Shown: one piece after another, positions 1-7,955 of the stretch
Numbering within the stretch: the stretch's first letter is position 1
Layout: each line of letters starts with the position of its first letter
Position numbers and translations under genes: made by a program
The notes under the pieces: generated by a model
What the model was told of the DNA's origin: nothing
Database searches by the model: none
The model's input: only the letters and a program-made list of their open reading frames with translations
From: Chloroflexota bacterium
Lineage (GTDB): Bacteria; Chloroflexota; Dehalococcoidia; Lucifugimonadales; UBA3495
Direction: 5' to 3'
Assembly: GCA_022568195.1 (NCBI GenBank)
Contig: JADFFS010000016.1
Span: 1 to 38,026 of the forward strand
Length of the DNA stretch: 38,026 nt

Positions 1-243
1 GACTTCTTTCCGACCGATACCAAAACCGGTCAACACGTCGCCTTCTTGGCCCAGCTTCCACAATGGGAGGTAGTGGCTGCGGGACGGGAGGGTGACCTCG
101 CTTGGGTGCAGATCAAGGACGACGACATATATATGATGCAATGGGGTAACGCGCCTAGCTCCATCGTATTCCTAGCAATGGCTAACGATCTTAGTGTGCT
201 CATGGCACTCGTTGAAGCTATGGTCTCGGCGGCCAGCGGATAG
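1..243 (+). CDS. C-terminal end of an unidentified protein (5' truncated by window edge)
   Basis: The frame is open from base 1 to the TAG at 241-243, giving 80 residues. The track's TTG start at 46 is only an internal codon, so this is the tail of a longer gene. The visible part has a short beta-rich stretch (VVAAGREGDLAWVQIKD) reminiscent of an SH3-like strand pattern, then a hydrophobic helix-like end (VLMALVEAMVSAASG). I do not recognise the family and assign no function. Confidence 0.5.
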   Translation, partial: DFFPTDTKTGQHVAFLAQLPQWEVVAAGREGDLAWVQIKDDDIYMMQWGNAPSSIVFLAMANDLSVLMALVEAMVSAASG

Positions 244-437
244 CGCATCGTAGCGTCCATAATAAAGGTTTAACGGGGGATCGCTGCAATCAACCCAACA
301 GACAATAGAGAGGAGGTGGTTCCCAGGAAGAGCGTTGGTATCCTAAGCAGGAGCGACGGGACTCTCGCTTAATATTGCCCCAATGCTGTCCAACTGATGG
401 GATCCACCTCATTACCACCGTATTAGTAACGCATATT

Positions 438-893
438 ATGAAAATACTGCTTTTACTTATTAGAGTAATTCTTGTTCCTGCAGGACTTTATCTGGGTTTG
501 ATGCAGGGCGGGTTGATCGGTTCAGATTATGGGGCGGGGGAATCGCTGTTTACGCGGCTTTGGATGAGTGTTGGGATTGCTGTTTCAGTGGGTGTTATTT
601 TTGGTTATTTCCTAAGGTCACTCTGGTGGCTTGCAATTGTGAGCGTGTGGATGACCATTTTTTTTGTGCCTTTTTATTTCCTGATTACGTTCCGTGGGGA
701 ATTATTGGCAAGTGTTTTGCGTGGTTTCGCCATGCTTTTGCCTATTGCAACGGTCCTCGGCTCTTCCTATTTAGGTGCATGGCTTGAGAGAAAGGGTAGG
801 GGCAGATTGGTTTTATTGGTAATACTAATCGGGATATTGGGAATTGTAGGGAGTATGTTGTTTGTAAATCTCGCAGGCACCGCACATGTTTAA
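438..893 (+). CDS. Small integral membrane protein of unknown function
   Basis: 151 residues with about four to five hydrophobic helices: the N-terminus (MKILLLLIRVILVPAGLYLG), two central segments and a C-terminal segment (LVLLVILIGILGIVGSML). The track starts it at 375, but the first 21 residues are polar and Cys-rich, while the ATG at 438 opens directly into a membrane helix, so I use 438. No strong ribosome-binding site is visible for either start. The gene is somewhat more AT-rich than the rest of the window, hinting at a different origin. The family is not recognised and it has no obvious operon partner. Confidence 0.5.
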   Translation: MKILLLLIRVILVPAGLYLGLMQGGLIGSDYGAGESLFTRLWMSVGIAVSVGVIFGYFLRSLWWLAIVSVWMTIFFVPFYFLITFRGELLASVLRGFAMLLPIATVLGSSYLGAWLERKGRGRLVLLVILIGILGIVGSMLFVNLAGTAHV

Positions 894-900
894 CGTGGAC

Positions 901-1230
901 CCCATCGGTTGTGCTTCCTCCGTTCTATTGACATGTCCCGCTCCTCCTTTACAGCCACAGCTGTCCCGGCTCTACTAGGGAAACCCCGATGCGGAGCCTC
1001 CCTCCTATGAGCTGGAGCATGTTTTCCCCTATCTGGTTACCGAGAACCTGCCCGTAGCTGGTTCGGGGGCTCATACCGCCAACCCTCTTTTCACCGGACC
1101 CATCGAGCCCCTGAAACCCTTCACCGAACGTTACCCCTGGCTGGTGCCCGCGGTGGTAGCCCTGGCGGCACTGTTGATCGGGGTCTTCCTGACCAGCCTC
1201 TTTCGCCAGCTAGGGGGATGCTTCCTCCCC
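901..1230 (+). pseudogene. Decayed remnant resembling the C-terminal part of a DUF3999-type membrane-anchored protein
   Basis: Frame 1 reads RLY, then TAG at 976, then GNPDAEPPSYELEHVFPYLV, continuing to a Pro-rich linker, the segment FTERYPWLVPAVVALAALLI (one membrane helix) and a basic FRQL end. The track shows only the last part, from GTG 1144. The YxGNP-like motif and the C-terminal helix followed by a basic tail resemble DUF3999 proteins from memory. If so, the TAG probably replaces a Trp codon. The 5' half is missing and beyond about 1215 the frame drifts into non-protein-like sequence. I read it as a pseudogene. The identity is a moderate guess; the in-frame TAG is directly seen. Confidence 0.45.
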
Positions 1231-1263
1231 CACCCGCGCCGGAGTGAATGTCGGAGACGCGAC

Positions 1264-1380
1264 TCAAAATCTGCGACTCCGGTATTCGGACAGCCAGCGT
1301 ACCAACGCGCTGAGCAGCACAAGCAGCCCCATCACGATGGGAAAATAGCCCAGACCCGTGATTAGCCAGTCGCCCTTCAT
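1264..1380 (-). CDS. 38-aa single-helix membrane peptide, translationally coupled to the MBL-fold gene
   Basis: This frame is too short for the ORF track. Its ATG (1380-1378) overlaps the TGA stop (1379-1377) of the upstream MBL-fold gene as ATGA, the usual sign of coupled translation. It encodes a protein starting MKGDWLITGLGYFPIVMG, with one hydrophobic helix at about residues 8-27 flanked by Trp residues, then a basic tail (RWLSEYRSRRF) and TGA. The pattern suggests an N-out/C-in membrane peptide by the positive-inside rule. Its function is unknown; it may anchor or partner the hydrolase. The overlap and composition support a real gene, but no homology can be checked here. Confidence 0.5.
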   Translation of the reverse strand: MKGDWLITGLGYFPIVMGLLVLLSALVRWLSEYRSRRF

Positions 1381-2210
1381 CCGCCGTTAAGCGAATAAGT
1401 CGCTCCCTGTTCCACGGCGCGACCTTCTTGCTTCAACTTTTCCAAGTGGGTGCGAACGTTGCGGGTAGCCGCGGAGCGAAGGTTTTTGCGTAGGTTTGCT
1501 GGATAGACCGCTTTGACCACTTCCTCCGCGCTGCGCTCGCCATCGGCCAGAGCGTCGAGCACCTGCTCCTCTCGCTGCTGCCTGTGCTCGATGTACCACT
1601 GGATGCGGGCCGTGGCGTTGTGTATCACCTGCCCATGTCCCGGGCAGATCAGGTCGGGCCGCTGGCGAGCCATCAGCTCCAGTGACGCCATGTACTGCTT
1701 GAGGTTGCGAACGCTGGACGAAGAGTTGCCCAGGATGGTGTCGCCGCTGAACAGGACCCGTTGCGCCCGCATGTAGTAAGCGACGTGGTCGTCCTCGTGA
1801 CCTGGGGTAAACAGCACCCGGAGGGAAACCCCGCCGCCGGTTTGAATCACCTCCCGAGAGCGGACCGGCGCCACGCAACCGGTGCCAAGACGGTGGGTGA
1901 GGAACGGCTCCAGCTTGGGATGGCAGCGCACCGGGCAGTCCAGCGCCTCCTGCAACCGGTCCAGTCCGCCGATGTGGTCCCCGTGGCCGTGGGTTATCAG
2001 AATAGCCGACATTCGCGGACGCCCCAACTCGGCGTGATACCGCAGGATTTGTTGGGTCCATGACCGGTAGGGTTCTCCAGAATCGACCATTACCATATGG
2101 TCATTGGGGTCCCCGACGAAGTATATCTGGGTCCCGCCGGGGTGCATGGCCCCGAAGGTGTTCTGGTCTTCCTGGATGTGGGTGCTGTAGATATGGTCGG
2201 TAATTTGCAT
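1377..2210 (-). CDS. MBL-fold hydrolase with C-terminal winged-helix extension (LACTB2-like)
   Basis: 277 residues. The metallo-beta-lactamase signature HGHGDH is at 74-79 and binds two metals. Further ligands are in TPGHEDDH, SGDTI and PGHGQVIH. The last 80 or so residues (HRQQREEQVLDALADGERS to the end) look like the small helical/winged domain of LACTB2-like MBL proteins, some of which are endoribonucleases and others thioester or lactone hydrolases. There is no signal peptide, so it is probably cytosolic. The gene is divergent from the penicillin acylase across 230 bp and overlaps a tiny membrane-peptide gene at its 3' end (ATGA). The substrate cannot be named from sequence. Confidence 0.85.
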   Translation of the reverse strand: MQITDHIYSTHIQEDQNTFGAMHPGGTQIYFVGDPNDHMVMVDSGEPYRSWTQQILRYHAELGRPRMSAILITHGHGDHIGGLDRLQEALDCPVRCHPKLEPFLTHRLGTGCVAPVRSREVIQTGGGVSLRVLFTPGHEDDHVAYYMRAQRVLFSGDTILGNSSSSVRNLKQYMASLELMARQRPDLICPGHGQVIHNATARIQWYIEHRQQREEQVLDALADGERSAEEVVKAVYPANLRKNLRSAATRNVRTHLEKLKQEGRAVEQGATYSLNGG

Positions 2211-2442
2211 GCCGGTCCCCTGTCTCTCGGAAATTGCGCGGAAACTTTGGTATCTAGATAGGCGCCCTGGTGCGGCTTGCGGTGTTCAAGTTGACCTTGG
2301 GCCGTCAAGGCGGGTCCCATGGGATAGTAGCGGCGTCACATACCGCCGTCAATGCCTGCCGCTGTGTTAATATGGCCCGCAGGCTGCGCCTGTACTAACG
2401 TAGGACACTGGTGCATTTGGGACACCAACGGAGTAGCTACCG

Positions 2443-4788
2443 ATGAGACGCACCCAAGACACTATGATAGGTCCAGAGGACCTGAGGGAGGCTCTGCCGC
2501 GAGTCGATGGCGTGGTGAAGCTCCAAGGTCTCGGATCATCGGTGGAAATATACCGGGACCGGTTCGGCATCCCCCACGTTCGCGCCGCCACCGAGCAGGA
2601 CGCTTTCTTCGCCCAGGGCTTTGTTACCGCCCAGGACCGGCTCTGGCACATGGAATATGATCGCAAGCGGGGCGCGGGCCGGTGGGCGGAGATGGTGGGG
2701 TCGCCGGCTCTGGAACAGGACAAAACGATGCGCCGTTTCCGGCTGGAAGCCAGCGCCCGGGCCGACTATGAGGCCAGCGGTCAGCGGTCCCGGACAATGC
2801 TGGACGCCTACGCCCTGGGAGTCAACGCATTCATCGAGACAACCGCCACGTTGCCGGTGGAGTACCGGATCACGGGCCTGTCGCCGGAGCCCTGGCAGCC
2901 TTGGGACGGCCTGGTGATTTACAAGGTGCGCCACATCCTGATGGGCGTCTTCGAGTCCAAGCTGTGGAGGGCCCAGGTCCTTGAGGGTGTCGGACCGGAA
3001 AAAGCAGCCCTGTTGTTCCCCGGATACCAGCCCGGACAGTTGCTCATCCTTCCACCCGGCATGACCTATACAGGTCCTCTGAGCGACAGCCTGGAGGAGC
3101 TAAGCCAAGGGGTGGCTGCCCTGAGGCACCTGAACGGCAGCAGTGGAGGCAGCAATAGCTGGGTGATTTCGGGAGACCGAACGGCTTCGGGCAAACCCCT
3201 GCTGGCCGGTGATTCCCACCGGGCCCTGGACACTCCCAACGTCTACTACCAGAACCATTTGTCCTGCCCCGATTTCGACGTTACCGGCCTCTCTTTTCCG
3301 GGAGTTCCCGGGTTCCCCCATTTTGGACACAACAAATCGGTAGCTTGGTGCGTGACCCACACGGGAGCCGATTATCAGGACCTTTACATTGAGCAGTTCA
3401 AAGAAGGCGACTCCAGCCAATATCTTTTCCAGGGCGAATGGCGGGAGGCCCAAGTTTATCCAGAGGTGATAAAGGTTAAGGGGGGCACCGACGAATATAT
3501 TCAGGTGTCGGTGACCCATCACGGACCGGTGATTTCCGGGGACCCGGAGAAGGGCGCGGCGCTGTCTTTCAGGTACACGGCCACCGACGGTCCCTCAATC
3601 TGGACCGAAACCCTTTGGAAGATGCTGCAGGCCGAGGACTGCGACGGGCTGATCGAGTCCATGCGGGAGTGGGTCGACCCGTGTCAGAATTTCCTGATTT
3701 CCGATGTTCACGGCAACTTCGGTTACTTTTGCCGGGGCCGGCTTCCCATCCGCTCTATGGCCAACGCCTGGCTGCCCGTTCCCGGCTGGACCGGGGAGCA
3801 CGAGTGGCAGGGCGACGTCCCCTTTGAGGAAATGCCCCGCTCAATGAACCCTGAGCAGGGATACATCGCCACGGCCAACAACCGGCCGGTGGGAGACGAC
3901 TACCCCCACTACATCTCCCTGGATTTCAATCCAGGCTTCCGGGCCCGGCGGGTGACCGACGGTTTGCTGGCGTTGAACCGGCCAGCGGCCTCGGACATGG
4001 CCAAGGTCCATGCCGAGCGGGTATCCATCCCGGCGCAAGCCTACGTTGGGTTTTTGAAGCAGGTGGAGCCACAGGACCCACTATCGGCCCTGGCCAGGGA
4101 AAAGTTACTGGCCTGGCCGGGACACATGGATGCCGGCCGAATCGAGCCCACCATCTACAGCGCTTTTCGGGATGCGCTGCTGAAAGACCTGTTGATTCAC
4201 AACCTGGGCGAAGACCTGGCGGACAGGGCGTGGGACACCGATGGCCGGGGATTGGGCATGTTCATGAACCGGCTGAAGGCCCGGCTGATTACCGTGATCG
4301 CCGAAGACGACCGGAGCTTGTTGCCCCCCGGCCAAGACTGGCCTTCCATGATGTCGCGCGCGCTGGCCAAAGGGGTAGCCGACCTGAAACAGCGCCTGGG
4401 AGACGACCTGGAGAACTGGCGCTGGGAGAAAATCCACCAGGCCCATCCCCGGCATACCCTATCCGACGCCTATCCCGAGCTGGCGGGTCTGCTGGATCCG
4501 CCGCCAATGCCGATGAACGGTGATGGGGATACCCCTCTGGCCGGGACCTATTCCACGGCGGACCCATTCAGAGTTACCTCACTGTCGGTGGCCCGCTATG
4601 CCTACGACCTGGCCGACTGGGACAACTCGTTGTGGGCGGTGCCCTTGGGCGCCTCGGGCCATCCGGGCAGCCCCCACTACCACGACCAATCGGAAACCTG
4701 GCGGCAGGTGCAGATGGTGCCGATGCTTTACGCCTGGGACCGGATCATCGCCCAGGCCGAATCCCAGCAGCGGTTGGAGCCCGCGTAG
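2443..4788 (+). CDS. Penicillin acylase (S45, Ntn-hydrolase) family protein
   Basis: 781 residues, the usual single-chain precursor length. The alpha-chain begins with VEIYRDRFGIPHVRA and the DAFFAQGFVTAQDRLWHMEYDRKR motif region typical of the family. The autoprocessing site is GGS-NSWVISGDRTASGKPL, where Ser237 would become the N-terminal nucleophile of the beta chain. The family cleaves amide bonds (beta-lactams, acyl-homoserine lactones, other N-acyl compounds) after self-cleavage. Classical members are exported, yet this one shows no hydrophobic signal peptide at either candidate start (ATG 2443, or ATG 2464 seven codons later), so it may act in the cytosol. GGAG lies about nine bases before ATG 2443. 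The substrate is unknown. Confidence 0.9.
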   Translation: MRRTQDTMIGPEDLREALPRVDGVVKLQGLGSSVEIYRDRFGIPHVRAATEQDAFFAQGFVTAQDRLWHMEYDRKRGAGRWAEMVGSPALEQDKTMRRFRLEASARADYEASGQRSRTMLDAYALGVNAFIETTATLPVEYRITGLSPEPWQPWDGLVIYKVRHILMGVFESKLWRAQVLEGVGPEKAALLFPGYQPGQLLILPPGMTYTGPLSDSLEELSQGVAALRHLNGSSGGSNSWVISGDRTASGKPLLAGDSHRALDTPNVYYQNHLSCPDFDVTGLSFPGVPGFPHFGHNKSVAWCVTHTGADYQDLYIEQFKEGDSSQYLFQGEWREAQVYPEVIKVKGGTDEYIQVSVTHHGPVISGDPEKGAALSFRYTATDGPSIWTETLWKMLQAEDCDGLIESMREWVDPCQNFLISDVHGNFGYFCRGRLPIRSMANAWLPVPGWTGEHEWQGDVPFEEMPRSMNPEQGYIATANNRPVGDDYPHYISLDFNPGFRARRVTDGLLALNRPAASDMAKVHAERVSIPAQAYVGFLKQVEPQDPLSALAREKLLAWPGHMDAGRIEPTIYSAFRDALLKDLLIHNLGEDLADRAWDTDGRGLGMFMNRLKARLITVIAEDDRSLLPPGQDWPSMMSRALAKGVADLKQRLGDDLENWRWEKIHQAHPRHTLSDAYPELAGLLDPPPMPMNGDGDTPLAGTYSTADPFRVTSLSVARYAYDLADWDNSLWAVPLGASGHPGSPHYHDQSETWRQVQMVPMLYAWDRIIAQAESQQRLEPA

Positions 4789-4810
4789 GGCTGGTGGTCT
4801 GTGATAGGAG

Positions 4811-5284
4811 TCAGCCGCCCTTCAGGTGACGCCCCAGCAGGTCGATGGCCGAATGGGCCGCGCCGTGCTTGGTGGCGTCCCGGTCGCCCTCCACGTGGAT
4901 CTCGATGGCCGAATCCTCGCCGTCTTTAACCGCCAACCCGACCCAGAAGGTGCCGATGGGTAGGCTTGAATGACCTTGGGCCGGTCCCGTAACGCCGGTG
5001 GTGGATATAGCGTAGTCGGTACCGGTCAACTCCAGCACTCCCCGGGCCATGGCTATCGCCATCTCGCGGCTCACACTGCCCTTGGTGTCGTACAGCTCGT
5101 CGGAAACCCCCAGGATTTTCTGCTTCAGTCCCCCGGTGTAGGCCACGACACCGCCGGGGAAGTACCGGGAGCTCCCGGGTACCGTGCCCAGCAAGTAGCC
5201 TACCAACCCGCAGGTACAGGCCTCGGCCACTGAAACCGTTTTTCCTTGGGCGGTTAATAGCGCCGCCAGTTCGCTGACTTCCAT
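4811..5284 (-). CDS. pncC: CinA C-terminal-type nicotinamide-nucleotide amidase (PncC-like)
   Basis: 157 residues, matching a stand-alone CinA C-terminal domain with no N-terminal COG1058 domain. Motifs are SVAEACTCGLVGYLLG near the N-terminus (usually TAESCTGG) and STTGVTGPAQ (usually SGIAGPGG), ending in a helical region. The family deamidates nicotinamide mononucleotide to nicotinate mononucleotide in NAD salvage. I move the start from the track's 5293 to ATG 5284, because AAGGAG abuts the first ATG but sits nine bases before the second. It lies 93 bases downstream of tlyA on the same strand, with a hairpin in between. The stop is 22 bp from the convergent acylase gene. The family is confident; activity is inferred. 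Confidence 0.85.
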   Translation of the reverse strand: MEVSELAALLTAQGKTVSVAEACTCGLVGYLLGTVPGSSRYFPGGVVAYTGGLKQKILGVSDELYDTKGSVSREMAIAMARGVLELTGTDYAISTTGVTGPAQGHSSLPIGTFWVGLAVKDGEDSAIEIHVEGDRDATKHGAAHSAIDLLGRHLKGG

Positions 5285-5333
5285 CTGGTGCATCTCCTTG
5301 GTTTTGAATTCCTGGCCACCAACCGTAGTCCGG

Positions 5334-5354
5334 TTGAGGGGCGATGCCCCTCAA
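5334..5354. repeat. Perfect 9-bp hairpin between tlyA and pncC
   Basis: TTGAGGGGC - GAT - GCCCCTCAA is a perfect 9-bp inverted repeat with a 3-base spacer in the 93-bp tlyA/pncC gap. Neither side has a U-run, so it is a weak terminator candidate. It could stabilise or process the mRNA between the two genes. Confidence 0.55.
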
Positions 5355-5377
5355 ACTCCCCGGAGGAACGCTGGGTT

Positions 5378-6133
5378 CTACCCCGGGTTTTGCAGCAGCA
5401 GGAAAAACTCCCGGTTGCCGGCGTCGCCCAGGATGGGCGAAGGGCACAGGTCGCGGACCCTCAAGCCCTGGTTCACCGCCCAAACGATGGTCTTGCCCAA
5501 GACTTTGGCGTGGATGACCGGGTCTTTTATGACGCCGCCCCGGCCCACGTCCTTCTTGGGGGCCTCAAACTGGGGTTTGACCAGCGCCACGATGAAGCCG
5601 CCGGCTTTGAGGTGCTGGATGGACGGGGGTAAGACCAGGGACAACGATATGAAGGACACGTCGACGGTTACCAGGTCCACCACCTGGGGCAAGTCGAAGG
5701 GGTAGCGGGCGTTTTGGCGCTCGATGACCGCTACCCGGGGATCCTGACGCAACCGGTAGCTTAGCTGCCCGTGCCCCACGTCCAGGGCGTATACCCGTTG
5801 GGCCCCCCGTTGCAGTAGACAATCGGTGAACCCGCCGGTGGACGCTCCTACATCCAGAACATTTAAGCCTTGCACCGAAAGACCGAAGCGCCCCAAGGCG
5901 TGGGCCAGCTTCAACCCGCCCCGGCTTACGTAGGGGATGGCGCCGCGCACCTCCAGGGCCGCCGCCAGGGGGACGATCGACGACGGTTTGAGCACCCGTC
6001 CCTGGGGGCTGAACACCAGGCCCTCCATGATCATGGTTTGGGCCTGCTCCCGGCTGGCCGCCAGGCCCCTTTCCACCATCAGCAGGTCGGCGCGCTTCCT
6101 TCCTCCGCCCTTGGCCCCGCCGCCCTTAGCCAC
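5378..6133 (-). CDS. tlyA: TlyA family rRNA 2'-O-methyltransferase
   Basis: 251 residues. After a Gly/Lys-rich start comes an S4 RNA-binding domain (RADLLMVERGLAASREQAQTM, about 14-60). An FtsJ/RrmJ-like Rossmann methyltransferase follows, with the SAM-binding motif LDVGASTGGFTDCLLQRGA, then LDVGHGQLSYRLR and VDVSFISLSLVLPP. TlyA proteins methylate ribose in 16S and 23S rRNA; in mycobacteria this affects capreomycin sensitivity. The start is GTG 6133, with GAGGAGG rather far upstream (13 bases). The stop is TAG. The gene sits 39 bases after the UGSC-family gene and before pncC, in one minus-strand run. Confidence 0.92.
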   Translation of the reverse strand: MAKGGGAKGGGRKRADLLMVERGLAASREQAQTMIMEGLVFSPQGRVLKPSSIVPLAAALEVRGAIPYVSRGGLKLAHALGRFGLSVQGLNVLDVGASTGGFTDCLLQRGAQRVYALDVGHGQLSYRLRQDPRVAVIERQNARYPFDLPQVVDLVTVDVSFISLSLVLPPSIQHLKAGGFIVALVKPQFEAPKKDVGRGGVIKDPVIHAKVLGKTIVWAVNQGLRVRDLCPSPILGDAGNREFFLLLQNPG

Positions 6134-6172
6134 GGTAGCGCCGGTGCCTCCTCACGCCCCTTTGGGTGGTGC

Positions 6173-7819
6173 TCATGGCCGGTACTGGTCAACGCCGACC
6201 GTGGTGGGGCTGGGTCCGCTGGGGCTGATCAGGGTTTTGGCTCGGTCGGCGCCCACCACCAGGATATAGTAGCGGTCTGCGTTATCGAGCACCGGGACGG
6301 TTATGGCGAGGCGTTGCTCCTCGGTAAGATTCTCCAGCCATTTCCAGTTGGCGGCAACCCGGGCCTCTCCCTCCAGGGGCATGTATTGAATCATCTTGCC
6401 GAGGCTGGTGTTGGCGTGGAAGTGGATGAACTCTTTGGCGGCGCGCTTGGTGAAGCCCTGGGCCCCCACGGGCCGCGCCACGTCGGGCGGCATGAGAATC
6501 AGGCGCTCGGACACGTGCCGCTCGCCCAGGCTGCGGGTGCCGAAGGTTGCGCCGTAAGCTATGGTCTTGAGAAGTCCCTCCGCCGTGGTGTTCCCCTGGT
6601 CCTGCACGTCCAACTCGCCGTCGGTGATGAACACACTGACCGTGCTCTCCTGAGCGTTAAAGCCCTGGTCCACGTGGAAAGGCTCCCACGGGCTCATGTC
6701 CTCGTTCTCGGCGATGCAATGGACGAACTTGCGCGTGGTGCCGATGGTGTCCATGTCCATCTGGTTGGGATACCAATGGCCGATGTTTCGCAAGCACAAT
6801 GAGAAGGCTCGGCCGATGGTGATATTGACCCTGTTGTCCCGCCCCGGCCCCAAACCGGACCTGGGGTTGATGCCAAGCTCCTTGGCGATGGGACCGTTGG
6901 CGACCAGGATAGGGGCATGACAGCTGGTGGACATCAGAAGCGACTTGCCGCCGTGGGGGCCCATTTGAGACAACGCTTTAACCGCAGCGATGATCACGGG
7001 CATGTATTCGGGCTTGGCCCCTGCCATGGCGGCGTTGACCGCGATCTTCTCCACCGTGGCCAGGCCAAAGCCGGGAGGCATATCGCACACCAGGTGATCG
7101 GGCGGGAGGCTGGTACCCTTCAGGAGATCGTCCACCGCCTCCCGGGTAGCGGCCATGAGGGGAAAGCTGTCGCCCCAATCCCTATTGATGAACTCCTCAT
7201 TCATGCGAAGGACGGCATCCAGCCGGTCGTCGCCTTCGAAGCGCTCCACTACGGTGGTGTCTATGACATCGGCCCGGGCAATCCCATCGTCCTCGGCAGT
7301 CAGAACTCGGACGAGATCATCGAAGGCCAGCTCGGTCTGTCTGACGCATTCCTCCGCGGCCAGGTTCCGGTAAATGCGTGGAACCAGGACGAATCGCAGG
7401 TCCGGCATGGCGAAGGCGCGGGAGCTTGCGATGGCGTCGCCCTCAAAGCGGCCGGATACGATGGGCACCGCGGGCTTGCCCATCTTCTCGATCTCTATCA
7501 TGTCGTGGATCATCCACGAGCAGCACGTCCCTCAATCGGCCGTGGCGCCGATGACCAGGTCGCACTCCTCGGCCGCCTGTTTCACCAGAGGCGGCGAGAT
7601 CGGATAACCCGAGCCCGCATAAAACCTGGTCTCGCAGTGGTCGAACCGCTCTTCGAGCATCTCCCCCACTCTCTTGAGGGCAAGGTCTCCACCATGGGTG
7701 CCGCTCCACAGCAGGCCGACGGTTTTGTTGTCCAGGCTGGCCGGCCTGGGGTTGATGCCCCTGGCGGTCACCACTCCCCTTTGCTGGGCAACCGGGTTCA
7801 AAACTTCTAGCAGATGCAT
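6173..7819 (-). CDS. UGSC-family selenoprotein with in-frame UGA (Sec96), motif U-G-T-C
   Basis: The track shows two pieces (7532-8173 and 6173-7513). Both are in one frame separated by TGA 7534-7532, reading GATAD-U-GTCCSWMIHDMIEIEK. The UGSC family is known as a (seleno)protein family with a U/C-G-S-C motif before SW..HD, so the UGA falls exactly on the expected Sec; here the third residue is Thr. Full length is 548 residues. The start ATG 7819 (MHLLEVLNPV) has GGAGG eight bases upstream. A 7-bp hairpin with loop UGA begins 13 nt after the UGA. The C-terminal 446 residues are intact (CHAPILVANGPIAKELG, EFIHFHANTSLG), arguing against a decayed gene. The biochemical role is unknown, probably redox. 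It lies downstream of an SMP-30 gene and 39 bp before tlyA. Confidence 0.88.
7503..7519 (-). promoter_or_regulatory. SECIS-like hairpin in the UGSC-family gene
   Basis: On the minus strand TCGTGGA-TGA-TCCACGA is a perfect 7-bp stem with a 3-nt loop. It begins 13 nt after the UGA, with its loop at nt 20-22. Bacterial SECIS elements lie inside the coding sequence just after UGA, typically with the loop 16-37 nt downstream and a G in the first two loop positions; both hold here. It is read through as codons. Confidence 0.7.
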
Positions 7820-7893
7820 CGGTCCACCTCCATTCAGTTGTGCTCTCGATTGGGTTGCAATCCCATGATGATCCCTCACCACGACTTGGCTTG

Positions 7894-7927
7894 GGCGCGT
7901 CACCGCTTGCTCGCGCAGAGACGCGCC
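7894..7927 (-). terminator. GC-rich hairpin downstream of the SMP-30 gene
   Basis: GGCGCGTC (7894-7901) pairs with GACGCGCC (7920-7927) around an 18-nt loop. It lies just after the SMP-30 stop and before the UGSC ribosome-binding site. No U-run follows on the minus strand, so it may be an attenuator or an mRNA-stabilising hairpin rather than a strong terminator. Confidence 0.35.
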
Positions 7928-7955
7928 GGGGGTCAGGGGTAAATAAGAGGAACGG

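Noticed and set aside
317-373. 18-codon frame after GAGGAGGTG
   Set aside because: The ribosome-binding-like site overlaps its own start and the peptide is too short and generic to support.
976-978. TAG as pyrrolysine codon
   Set aside because: No PYLIS-like hairpin, no pyl genes, and the gene is incomplete; decay is simpler.
5870-6802. 310-aa plus-strand ORF
   Set aside because: Shadow of tlyA and the UGSC-family gene; no recognisable domain and no ribosome-binding site.
7443-7709. 88-aa minus-strand ORF spanning the UGSC UGA in another frame
   Set aside because: It is a shadow frame of the UGSC-family gene; the family motif is in the frame that contains the UGA.
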